DNA from: JACNKJ01 sp964344565
GTDB taxonomy: Bacteria > Krumholzibacteriota > Krumholzibacteriia > JACNKJ01
Assembly (NCBI GenBank): GCA_964344565.1
Contig: CAYFNT010000002.1
Coordinates: forward strand, 62,001-126,000
DNA: 64,000 nucleotides
Direction: 5' to 3'
The notes under the pieces were generated by a model. It had not been told where the DNA came from. It made no database searches and worked only from the letters and a program-made list of their open reading frames with translations. The first letter of the stretch is position 1. Each line of letters begins with the position of its first letter. Positions 32,447 to 40,600 of this stretch are shown here, piece by piece. The translations under genes were made by a program, and so were the position numbers.

Positions 32447-33391
32447 TCACTCCTTTTCCGCGGCGCCGCCTTCGCGGTCCCGCTTGACGAACAGATAGCT
32501 GTCGCTCACGTAGAATCCCAGTTCGCGATTGAGGGCCTGCATGCCCTGGTTATTCTCGGCGCTGCCGGTGCCCACCCGAGTGCTGCCGCGCTCCTTCTGG
32601 ACCTGCTGGGAGTAGAGCTTCAGGACCCGCGCAATACCCTTGCGCTGATAGTCCGGATGCACTCCCGTCATGTGGATGAAGGGCTGCCCTCCCTTGGGCA
32701 GACGATGCTGGGTGTAGCCCACGATTCTTCCCTCGAAGAGTGCGATGAAGAGGCAGTCGTCGCGGAAGTGGGGCGTCTGCAGGTTGTTCTTGTGGAAGGT
32801 CTCGAAGTCGGGATCCGGGTCGCCCTCCATCTCGGGAACCATGCGGAAGATGGGCAGGCAGAGTTCGTAGAAGCGCTTCTCCTTCTCCGGCTCCTCCCAC
32901 AGATCGAAGGTGGTCAGTTCGAGAGCGTCGACCTTCAGTCGGCCTCGCGCCGCCGCGAGGTCCTCGCTGAAGTCCCTGTCGAGGTCGAGGGAGAAGGCGT
33001 CCTCGCGGAGCCAGGGCGCGAAGCCCAGGGCCTCGCAGAAACCGGCGGCGCCGTCTGTGCTCTCGTAGTACCCCGCGCGAAGCGATTCCCAGCCGCGACG
33101 ATCGGCTTCCTCGCAGAGGTCCTCGTAGAGTCGCGAGCCCAGGCCCCGGCGCCGATGGTCCTCGTGCACGAAGACGCTCAGGCCCCAGCGTCCCGGTCCT
33201 CCGCCGAAGGGCCAGGGCCGGAGAAAACCGAATCCGCGGGGCTCGCTCTCCTCTTCGAGGGTGCGCAGGTAGAATCCGTCCTTGGGGGACGCTCGAAACT
33301 GCTCGGCGTTGGTGGGCTCGGCCGGGACGGCCCGATTTCGGATCTCGACGAAGGGTTCAACGTCGCTGTCGATGAAGTCGCGGATCGGCAT
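32447..33391 (-). CDS. Tandem-GNAT acetyltransferase
   Basis: 314 residues made of two GNAT domains. The first has WGLSVFVHEDHRRRGLGSRLYEDL and GAAGFCEALGF (~65-125). The second has FIHMTGVHPDYQRKGIARVLKL and NNQGMQALNRELGF (~235-300). Double-GNAT proteins are often MshD- or toxin/antibiotic-modifying types; substrate unknown. Three bases after the Rieske stop, and its own stop overlaps the elbB SD. Confidence 0.88.
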   Translation of the reverse strand: MPIRDFIDSDVEPFVEIRNRAVPAEPTNAEQFRASPKDGFYLRTLEEESEPRGFGFLRPWPFGGGPGRWGLSVFVHEDHRRRGLGSRLYEDLCEEADRRGWESLRAGYYESTDGAAGFCEALGFAPWLREDAFSLDLDRDFSEDLAAARGRLKVDALELTTFDLWEEPEKEKRFYELCLPIFRMVPEMEGDPDPDFETFHKNNLQTPHFRDDCLFIALFEGRIVGYTQHRLPKGGQPFIHMTGVHPDYQRKGIARVLKLYSQQVQKERGSTRVGTGSAENNQGMQALNRELGFYVSDSYLFVKRDREGGAAEKE

Positions 33392-33394
33392 GGA

Positions 33395-33709
33395 TCACCC
33401 CAGTTGCACGTAGACCTTCCCCTCGAGGACTTCCACCGGATAGGTCGCCACCTGCGCCCAGTCCCGTTCCAGGACCTCCCCGCTGAGCAGGTCGATGATC
33501 CATCCGTGTTCGTGGCAGCAGACGCTGCTGCCAGTCATCTCGCCATCGGCCAGAGGCGCGCCCATGTGGGGGCAGGCGTTCTCGATGGCGAGGACCTCTT
33601 CGCCCGTATTGAAGAAGGCCAGATTGTAGCCCTCCACCTCGAAGGCGCGGGCCTCGCCGGCGGGAATGTCCTGTAGCTCGCAAACAAACACGAGATCAGG
33701 GTCGGGCAA
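33395..33709 (-). CDS. Rieske-type ferredoxin
   Basis: About 104 residues from a TTG at 33709 with AGGAGG seven bases upstream; this start gives a normal Rieske ferredoxin length. Cluster ligands ACPHMGAPL and VCCHEHGW give C-x-H ... C-x-x-H. Cytosolic, no anchor. It resembles the NirD/ferredoxin component of a dioxygenase or nitrite reductase, but no partner oxygenase is in the operon. First gene of the minus-strand operon. Confidence 0.88.
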   Translation of the reverse strand: MPDPDLVFVCELQDIPAGEARAFEVEGYNLAFFNTGEEVLAIENACPHMGAPLADGEMTGSSVCCHEHGWIIDLLSGEVLERDWAQVATYPVEVLEGKVYVQLG

Positions 33710-33836
33710 TTCTCTTCCTCCTGCTTTGGTACGCCAGAATCCAGAAATAGCAGAAAGGAAGACCGAAGGGAAGCCCCCTACTTGATGCGCGGAGTGCCTT
33801 GGCTTAGGATGCATCGCTCAAGCCGCCGGAGGAACG

Positions 33837-34676
33837 ATGGAAAAGATGAAGATCCAGCTCGCCCACAGTCCCGATCCCGATGACGCCTTCATGTTCTACG
33901 GGCTCGCCAAGGGGCTCGTGGACAGCGGGCCCTACGAATTCGAACACATCCTGCAGGACATCGAGTCGCTGAATCGGCGCTGCCTGAAGCAGGAGCTTCA
34001 CATTTCGGCGGTTTCGATTCACGCCTACGCCCACCTTCACGAGCACTACGCGCTGCTGGCCTGCGGCGCGAGCATGGGCGACGGTTACGGTCCCATGCTC
34101 GTGGCCAAACCCGGGCTCTCCCTCGAGGAAGCGAAGGGTCGCAAGATCGCCGTGCCGGGCACGCTCACCAGCGCCTTCCTCGCATTGCGCATGGCCATCG
34201 GCGAATTCGACTACGAGGTGGTGACCTTCGACGAGATCACCGGCCGCGTGGCCGCCGGCGAGTTCGACGCGGGGCTGATCATCCACGAGGGACAGCTCAC
34301 CTACGCCGACGAGGGCCTCGAGCTGCTGCTCGACCTCGGCATCTGGTGGGGAGAGCAGACCGGCGGCCTGCCTCTGCCCCTGGGCGGCAACGCCATCCGC
34401 CGCGACCTCGGCCTGGAGCGCATGCATGAGATCGGGCGCATTCTCAAGGAGAGCATCGCCTTCAGCCTCGAGCATCGCGAGGAGGCCGTGGCCTACGCCC
34501 TCGATTTCGGGCGGGGTCTCGACATGGACCTGGCCGATCGCTTCGTGGGCATGTACGTGAACGAGCTTACCCTGGACTACGGCGAGCGCGGACGGAAGTC
34601 GATCGGGCTGTTCCTGGACCGGGCCTTCGAGGAGGGCCTGATTCCCGAGGCCGTCAGCGTCGAGTTCATCGGATAG
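33837..34676 (+). CDS. mqnD: 1,4-dihydroxy-6-naphthoate synthase
   Basis: 279 residues. Begins with LAHSPDPDDAFMFYGLAKG, the signature of MqnD, and has ISAVSIHAYAHLHEHYALLACGASMG, the VPGTLTSAFLALRMA block, IIHEGQLTY and LGGNAIRRDLG. MqnD turns cyclic dehypoxanthine futalosine into 1,4-dihydroxy-6-naphthoate in the futalosine route to menaquinone. Other mqn genes are outside the window. SD GGAGGAACG; seven bases before the M20 gene. Confidence 0.93.
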   Translation: MEKMKIQLAHSPDPDDAFMFYGLAKGLVDSGPYEFEHILQDIESLNRRCLKQELHISAVSIHAYAHLHEHYALLACGASMGDGYGPMLVAKPGLSLEEAKGRKIAVPGTLTSAFLALRMAIGEFDYEVVTFDEITGRVAAGEFDAGLIIHEGQLTYADEGLELLLDLGIWWGEQTGGLPLPLGGNAIRRDLGLERMHEIGRILKESIAFSLEHREEAVAYALDFGRGLDMDLADRFVGMYVNELTLDYGERGRKSIGLFLDRAFEEGLIPEAVSVEFIG

Positions 34677-34683
34677 GAGCCCC

Positions 34684-35844
34684 ATGAAAAGCCATCTCAC
34701 ACCCGAGGAGCGCGACGATCTCGTACGCCTTCGCCGGGATTTCCATCGTCATCCCGAACTCGGCTTCCAGGAGAAGCGGACCGCCGGCGTGGTGGCCAAG
34801 TACCTGACCGGCCTGGGCCTGGAAGTGCAGACCGGCGTGGGCAAGACCGGCGTGGTGGGGCTTCTGCGCAGCGCCGAATCCGAGAAGGTCCTCGGCATCC
34901 GCGCCGACATGGACGCCCTTCCCGTTCAGGAGACCGAAGGCCGCGAATACGGCTCGGAACACCCCGGGCTCATGCACGCCTGCGGCCACGACGGACATAC
35001 GGCAACCCTCCTGGCGGCCATGAGCGCCTTGCGCCGGAAGCCGCCCGGGGGCGGGGTGAAGGCCATCTTCCAGCCCGCCGAAGAGGGCCTCGGCGGCGCG
35101 CCCGCCATGGTCGAGGACGGCGTGCTCGAGAATCCCGCGGTGAGCAACACCCTGGCGCTCCACTACTGGAGCAGCCTTCCCACGGGCAAGATCGCAGTGA
35201 AGACCGGCGCTCTCATGGCCAGCGCCGACGAGTTCTATCTGACGGTGAGGGGCAAGGGCGGACATGCCGCGGCGCCCCAGGAGACCATCGACCCCCTGCA
35301 TTGCGCGGCCCACCTGGTGACCGCCCTGCAGGCGGTGGTTTCGCGCCAGACCGACCCTCTGCTTCCGGCCGTGGTCACCGTGGGCGAGTTCCACGCGGGC
35401 ACGGCCTTCAACATCATTCCCGGCGAGGCCAAGCTTTCGGGCACGGTGCGCACCCTCGACAAGGAGCTCTGGGAGGAGATTCCCGGGCGCATCGAGAAGA
35501 TCATCGCGGGCACCTGCGGGGCCTTCGGCTGCGAATACGAGCTGGACTACCGTCGCGTCAACGTGCCCGTGATCAACGACGAGGCCATGACCGCCATGGT
35601 TCGCGAAGTGGCCGTGGATCTCGTGGGCGAGGAGAACATCGTCGAAGAGATGACCATGGGCAGCGAGGACATGAGCGACATGATGAATCGGGTGCCCGGC
35701 TGCTACGTCTTCGTGGGATGCGGCAACGAGGCCAAGGGCATCACCGCGCCGCATCATCATCCCGAGTTCGACATCGACGAGGACGCCCTGCCCATCGGCG
35801 CCGAACTGCTGGTCCGAACGGCTCGGCGCTACTTCGAGGCATAG
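34684..35844 (+). CDS. M20D-type amidohydrolase (hippurate-hydrolase-like)
   Basis: 386 residues. Metal ligand motifs HRHPELGFQE, GIRADMDALPV, HACGHDGHTA, FQPAEEGLGGA and HHHPEFDIDE are those of the M20D amidohydrolases (N-acyl amino acid, hippurate or indole-3-acetyl amino acid hydrolases). Substrate unknown. Seven bases after mqnD, so the pair is likely cotranscribed. Confidence 0.92.
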   Translation: MKSHLTPEERDDLVRLRRDFHRHPELGFQEKRTAGVVAKYLTGLGLEVQTGVGKTGVVGLLRSAESEKVLGIRADMDALPVQETEGREYGSEHPGLMHACGHDGHTATLLAAMSALRRKPPGGGVKAIFQPAEEGLGGAPAMVEDGVLENPAVSNTLALHYWSSLPTGKIAVKTGALMASADEFYLTVRGKGGHAAAPQETIDPLHCAAHLVTALQAVVSRQTDPLLPAVVTVGEFHAGTAFNIIPGEAKLSGTVRTLDKELWEEIPGRIEKIIAGTCGAFGCEYELDYRRVNVPVINDEAMTAMVREVAVDLVGEENIVEEMTMGSEDMSDMMNRVPGCYVFVGCGNEAKGITAPHHHPEFDIDEDALPIGAELLVRTARRYFEA

Positions 35845-35847
35845 AGA

Positions 35848-35869
35848 AAGCCCCCCTGCCGGGGGGCTT
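35848..35869. terminator. Terminator between convergent genes
   Basis: Stem AAGCCCCCC / GGGGGGCTT (35848-35856, 35861-35869) with loop TGCC just after the M20 stop. It lacks a long T-run, so weaker than the other terminators. Confidence 0.65.
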
Positions 35870-35872
35870 CAT

Positions 35873-35907
35873 GCTGGTAGCCGGCAGCCGGCGGCGGGCG
35901 GCCTAGT
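35873..35907. repeat. Array of five degenerate 7-bp repeats
   Basis: GCTGGTA, GCCGGCA, GCCGGCG, GCGGGCG, GCCTAGT in strict 7-base phase. The last unit includes the stop codon of the minus-strand gene (35903-35905). Confidence 0.85.
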
Positions 35908-36484
35908 TGTCCGACAGCTTCTCGATGAGAGCGTAGTCGATGGCCGCGGCGTAAGCCCGCAGATCCTCTTCAGTGATATCGTTTCCGGTCACCTGCACCA
36001 GCACGCGCTTGGCGACCACCACGGTGATCTCACCGTAGCCGTCATTGTATTCCAGCGAGGCCTTCTCGCCCTCGATCTTGATGAGCTTCTTCCCCGAGCT
36101 GCTGAGAATCATGGGATTGGTGAACATCATCAGGATGCTGCTCAGCATGGGATTGTCGGTGGTGATGGTGATGTCGCAGCTGGCGCTGCCCTTGGCGTAG
36201 TTCGCCGAGGCCGAGGTGCCGCCGCCGAACATGGCCGCGCCGGCCGCTGCGGAGTCGGTGCTGAGCCGCTCCCATCCGCTCAGGGCCTCGGGCAGGGCCG
36301 CCGTCATCTCTTCGCCCTTCATCTGGCGGATGAGCTGGGCCGCGTACTCGAAGTTCGTGACCGCCTCGGTGTAGTCCTTCTTCTTGTAGGCCTCGATGCC
36401 GTCGTTGACCCAGTCCATCACATCATCGGCCAGCACGGCGCCGGCGGTCATCACCAGAATCATGGTCAATAGAATCCGCTTCAT
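35903..36484 (-). CDS. Secreted hypothetical protein
   Basis: 193 residues. Signal peptide ILLTMILVMTAGAVLA, then a helical segment GIEAYKKKDYTEAVTNFEYAAQ like a single TPR and a C-terminal beta-rich part with SAGAAMFGGG-type low complexity (~85-100). No family recognised. ATG at 36484 follows a probable SD and lies about 25 bases from the 36509 gene end, so both may be cotranscribed. Confidence 0.75.
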   Translation of the reverse strand: MKRILLTMILVMTAGAVLADDVMDWVNDGIEAYKKKDYTEAVTNFEYAAQLIRQMKGEEMTAALPEALSGWERLSTDSAAAGAAMFGGGTSASANYAKGSASCDITITTDNPMLSSILMMFTNPMILSSSGKKLIKIEGEKASLEYNDGYGEITVVVAKRVLVQVTGNDITEEDLRAYAAAIDYALIEKLSDN

Positions 36485-36508
36485 AGTTCAGCCTCCTGCT
36501 AGACGCTG

Positions 36509-37396
36509 CTAGGGTTTTGCCACTTCGAACTTCTCGCGCGCGACGAGGGAGCCCTCCAGGTAGACCTTCAGCTCATAATCGCCCGCCTTGCGTTTCTTCT
36601 TCTTGGAAATGTCCAGCTTGCCCTCGAGGGTGCCGCTGCTGTCCGCGGCCGCGGTGAAGGCCAGCTCCTTACCGAAGAGCTTCTTGCCGCCAGGCTTGTG
36701 CCAGACGAGTTCGGCCGCGTACTCCTTCTCGACTTCCAGTCCCGTCAACCGTACCGAGGCGTTGACGGCTGCCTTCTTCTCCATGAGGAAGGGTCCGTCG
36801 CCATTGCCCTCGAAGGCGATCTCCTGTCCCACCAACTCGAAACTCTTCTCGGTGAGGAACTCGCGGTTGTAGTAGACGCGGAAGGTATAGAGGCCGATGT
36901 CGCGCATCTTCTCGGGGGCCACATTCATCACCGTGGACAATCTAACGTGGGGATCCTCCCCCTCCTGGATCTCTTCCTTGAAGTGGGTCAGATCCTCGGC
37001 CTTCTTCCAGAGGATCTGCTTCTTCCAGCCCCCCTCCACTTTCTCGAGGCTCAGCTCTGCATACTTGCGGAAGGATTCCTTCTGCTCCCCGGGCTTGAGC
37101 CAGACCAGGTGGATGCTGTGCACGCGATCCGGATCGAGGTTCTTGACGTCCACGATGGCCCGCACCTTCGAACCGTCGTCCACGCCGAAGTGCTCGCCAA
37201 TTCCGATGAGCTTGCCGCTCTTCTTGCTCACGGTGCGGCAGAGCTGGATCTCCACGTCGAAGGCCAGGGGGTCGGGCACGTAGCCCTGGGCCTTCTGCTC
37301 CTGGGTGATGCGGAACTCCTCGATCTTGTCCTGGGAACAGGCGCTGATGGACACGAGGACGGCGAGGCCGACGACGGCGAGGATGGATCTTTTCAT
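36509..37396 (-). CDS. Lipoprotein with beta-sandwich domain
   Basis: 295 residues, ATG at 37396 (GGAG upstream). Lipobox SISAC, Cys at ~20. The mature protein appears to be two beta-sandwich (PKD/Ig-like) domains: ADVKNLDPDRVHSIHLVWLKPGEQ and VRLTGLEVEKEYAAELVWHKPGGKK show the same strand pattern, suggesting an internal duplication. Ends with a VYLEGSLVAREKFEV strand. Function unknown. Confidence 0.75.
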   Translation of the reverse strand: MKRSILAVVGLAVLVSISACSQDKIEEFRITQEQKAQGYVPDPLAFDVEIQLCRTVSKKSGKLIGIGEHFGVDDGSKVRAIVDVKNLDPDRVHSIHLVWLKPGEQKESFRKYAELSLEKVEGGWKKQILWKKAEDLTHFKEEIQEGEDPHVRLSTVMNVAPEKMRDIGLYTFRVYYNREFLTEKSFELVGQEIAFEGNGDGPFLMEKKAAVNASVRLTGLEVEKEYAAELVWHKPGGKKLFGKELAFTAAADSSGTLEGKLDISKKKKRKAGDYELKVYLEGSLVAREKFEVAKP

Positions 37397-37409
37397 GGTC
37401 ACTCCGTGA

Positions 37410-37444
37410 GCTACCCGCCGCCAGCTACCCGCTGCCAGCCGGAA
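37410..37444. repeat. Array of five degenerate 7-bp repeats
   Basis: AGCTACC, CGCCGCC, AGCTACC, CGCTGCC, AGCCGGA in strict 7-base phase, just upstream of the SD of the lipoprotein gene. Read on the minus strand, it contains GCTGGCA/GCGGGTA units like the 35873 array. Confidence 0.8.
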
Positions 37445-37534
37445 TGGGGCCTGGGTGCGCCGCCCTGGTCGGTCGGCACGCCCGCACTATCGCTATTAAG
37501 CCGTGTCCGGTCAAGGGCCTGGGGACAAAGAGAA

Positions 37535-37602
37535 CGGGGAAGGGAGAGTCCCTTCCCCGAACGATTTGCGAAGCTCTAGTGAGGGGGAGGGACTCTCCCT
37601 TC
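37535..37602. repeat. Duplicated hairpin element after the C25-like gene
   Basis: A hairpin with 11-bp stem (37535-37545, 37549-37559) is followed by a second hairpin-like copy (37584-37602). A 15-base sequence at 37539-37553 is the exact reverse complement of 37588-37602, and CCGAAC follows each. It sits just after the stop of 37611-42386 and may act as its terminator. Confidence 0.65.
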
Positions 37603-37610
37603 ACCGAACT

Positions 37611-40600
37611 CTACTTGAGCAGGACCATCTTCTCGCGCAGGGTCAGATCCTCGCCCTTCAGCACGTAGAAGTACACGCCGGAGCTCATCTGGCGGCCCGA
37701 GCGATCGGTGCCGTTCCAGGTGACGGTGTGATAGCCCGCGTCCACGGGTCCGTCCATCAGGGTGGTCACCTGACGGCCCTTCACATCGTAGACCTTCAGG
37801 CTCACGTCCTGCGCCGAGGGCAGGGCGAAGCGGATGTCGGTCTTCGGGTTGAAGGGATTGGGCACATTCTGCAGAAGCTCGGCCCGGGCCGGGATTGCGT
37901 CTTCCACGTCGGTGACTTCGGGCACCGTGTAGCCGAGCAGCTGGAAATCGTCCACGCCGGCCTCCACGATGGATCCGTCGCCGTCGTCCGCCGCGATGAA
38001 GCGGAACTGCACGGTGCTGGTCATCTCGATGACGCCGCTCAACTCGAAGTATTTGTGCACCCAGAGGTGGGTGCTCTCGTCGGTGTACTCGAGGGATTCC
38101 CAGTTCGTCCCGTCGTCGCTCACCTGGACGCGCCAGAAGTCGGAGTCCGGAGCGTTGCCAGAATCGTTGATGTACCAGCGGTAGTAGTTCACCGACACGC
38201 CCGAGGATTCCGATAGGTCGAAGATCGGGCTGTAGAGGGTGGTCTGCCCGCCGTCCACGTCGTTGTCGCCGACGTTGCCGCCGCTGAGGCCCGTGATCCA
38301 GGCGTTCACGCCGGGCGCGGGTGTGTGGTCGTCCTCGGGCTGGGCGTAGCGGCTCTCACCGTCGATGGTGCCCGCGGGATCGCCGAGCTGCCAGACGCCC
38401 GTGGTCGCATCGTCGGCGGGATCGCCCACGGTCCAACCGTTGCTGCCGCCCTCCATCTCGTCGTAGAAGAGCTCTTCCACTTCGGCGACCCAGAAACCGT
38501 AGTAGTTGCTGGGCGCGCCGATGGGATCGGAGGATTCGTTGCCGGCGATGTCCTCGGCCTTGATCCAGTAGAGGATGAAGGTGTCCAGGGGCTGTCCCGG
38601 AATCGAGGCCTCGTAGAGGTTGTTCTCGGCGTCGATGAGGGTCAGCGGTACGGTGCCGGATCCCGAACCCATGACGATGTACTTCAGATCCAGGGTGGTC
38701 ATCGGCGAGTAGTCGGTGACCGTGGTCTGAATCACGTAGGGGCCCACCGTGTCGGTGGTGTAGGGATGCACCGTGGTTCCGGAAATGCTCGGACCACCGA
38801 TGTCGACCAGCGAGAAGTCATGCTCGTAGGTCAGGCCTTCGGTGATCAGGACGTTGTAGAGAGTATCCGGCTCGAAGCTCGGATGCTCCGCCACCACCGT
38901 GTACTCGCCGATGGGAACGGGACCCAAGAAGCTGCCGTCCTCGCCGGTGATGAGGGCCTGGCCCGTCTCGACCAGCTTCACGTGCACGCCCGCGGCGGGA
39001 GTGCCGCCCGCTGATTCGTTGGTGACCGTGCCCGCGAGCACGCCCGTGATCTGCGCTTCCACCGGCACGAAGCGGATGGCCCGACCGGAGGTCAGAGCCA
39101 TGGCGCCCGGTGCGTACTGGTTCCAGTAGGTGTAGAGCAGACCATCGGTCATGTCGCGGTTCTGGATGCCCACCGTGCCGTAGCCGTCGCGGCTGTCGGT
39201 CTGGTTCACGGTCATGTACTGCATGAGCATCTCGCCGTCGCCGGAAGACGTCGGGTAGGTCGCCGGATCGTAGAGGATGACCTGAACGGTCTCGGTGGCG
39301 TTGCTGTAGTCGTTCTTCATGCGGCTCCACTGGATGATGTAGCGATCCTGCGCCGTATCATGCCAGTGGTAGACCTTGTTGGTGCCGGACATGTCCAGGT
39401 TGTCCCAGTACACCGCGACCACGTTGGGAGGCGTTCCCGGCGAAGGAAGCGACCAGTTCCGGTAGAGCGGAACGTCGAACTCGCCGAAGGAGAACCAGCC
39501 GTTGGAGCAGATGCTGATGCGATCGTAGGTGTCGCCGTAGTACTGGAAGTCGAAGGGCAGGTCGTACTGACGCACGTCGTCCTGCTCCCATCCGAAGTCG
39601 TAGAGGCCGGTGTCCGTTCCAGGGCCGCCGTAGGCAGGATCGATCTCCACCCAGTCGTAGACCGCGGCGTAGGGATAGCTGGTGTCTGTGTTGTCGAAGG
39701 CGTAGTAGCCGTAGTTGTCCGGACCCACCGGATCGTTGCTCGACACGTTGCCCACCTGGAGCTGGAACTCCACCAGCTCTTCCGCGCCGCCGTTGTACTC
39801 GAGGAGCAGGAAGAGGTTGGCCAGGTGTCCGTCGAAGCAATCCGCCGCCACGGCGATGCTGAAGGGGTTGCCGGCGTTGTTCACGGAGCTGCCGATGCCC
39901 GCGGAGCCGAAGCTGCCGTCGGCGTCGCTCACCGTGATCCAGGGGGTTTCGGAGCTCAGGGTCGCGCTGATGGCGCCCGTGGCGATGTTGCCGTCGTTGC
40001 GGATGGTCAGCGACAGGGTTCCGCTCTCGCCCGGGTTCAGGTCTCCGCCCGGTCCCGAGAAGTCGAAGCTCTGCACGGTGAACTCGCCGCTGTCCACGAT
40101 CAGCTCGACCAGGGATGTCCAGCTGTTGACGCCGGAAACCGCCACCAGTTCGAACTGGGCAACGTGGTCGTTGGGCGTGTCGGCGCTCACGGCGAAGGTG
40201 AAGCCGCCCGAACCCCAGGCGCTGCCGCCGCTGGGAATGGTTCCGTAGCTGTCGCTGCCGTCGATCACCGTCAGGTAGGGATCGTTCTCGCTGAGGGTGG
40301 CCGTCACGCTGGAGGCCGAGGAACTGCCGTAGTTGTAGAGGCGCGTGCCCAGGGCGATGGTCTCGCCGGGATTCACGCGGCCGTCACCGTCGACGGTGGT
40401 TCCGTTCAGCGCGCAGAAGACGCTCTGGCTGCCGAGGGACAGGGTTCCCTGGTAGGGATACAGATCGTGACCGGTCACGGTGACGTATAGCGTACCCTGA
40501 CTGCTTGCGTCCATGGGCACGAAGGCGTCGCCGAACTGGTCGGTGTAGGCGTGGGACAGGACGTCGCCGTCCTTCCAGATGGACACCCGCGCGCCCTCCA

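Noticed and set aside
34684..35844. The M20 amidohydrolase as YgeY of the purine set
   Set aside because: Its motifs are those of M20D hippurate-hydrolase-like enzymes and it is linked to mqnD, not to the purine genes.
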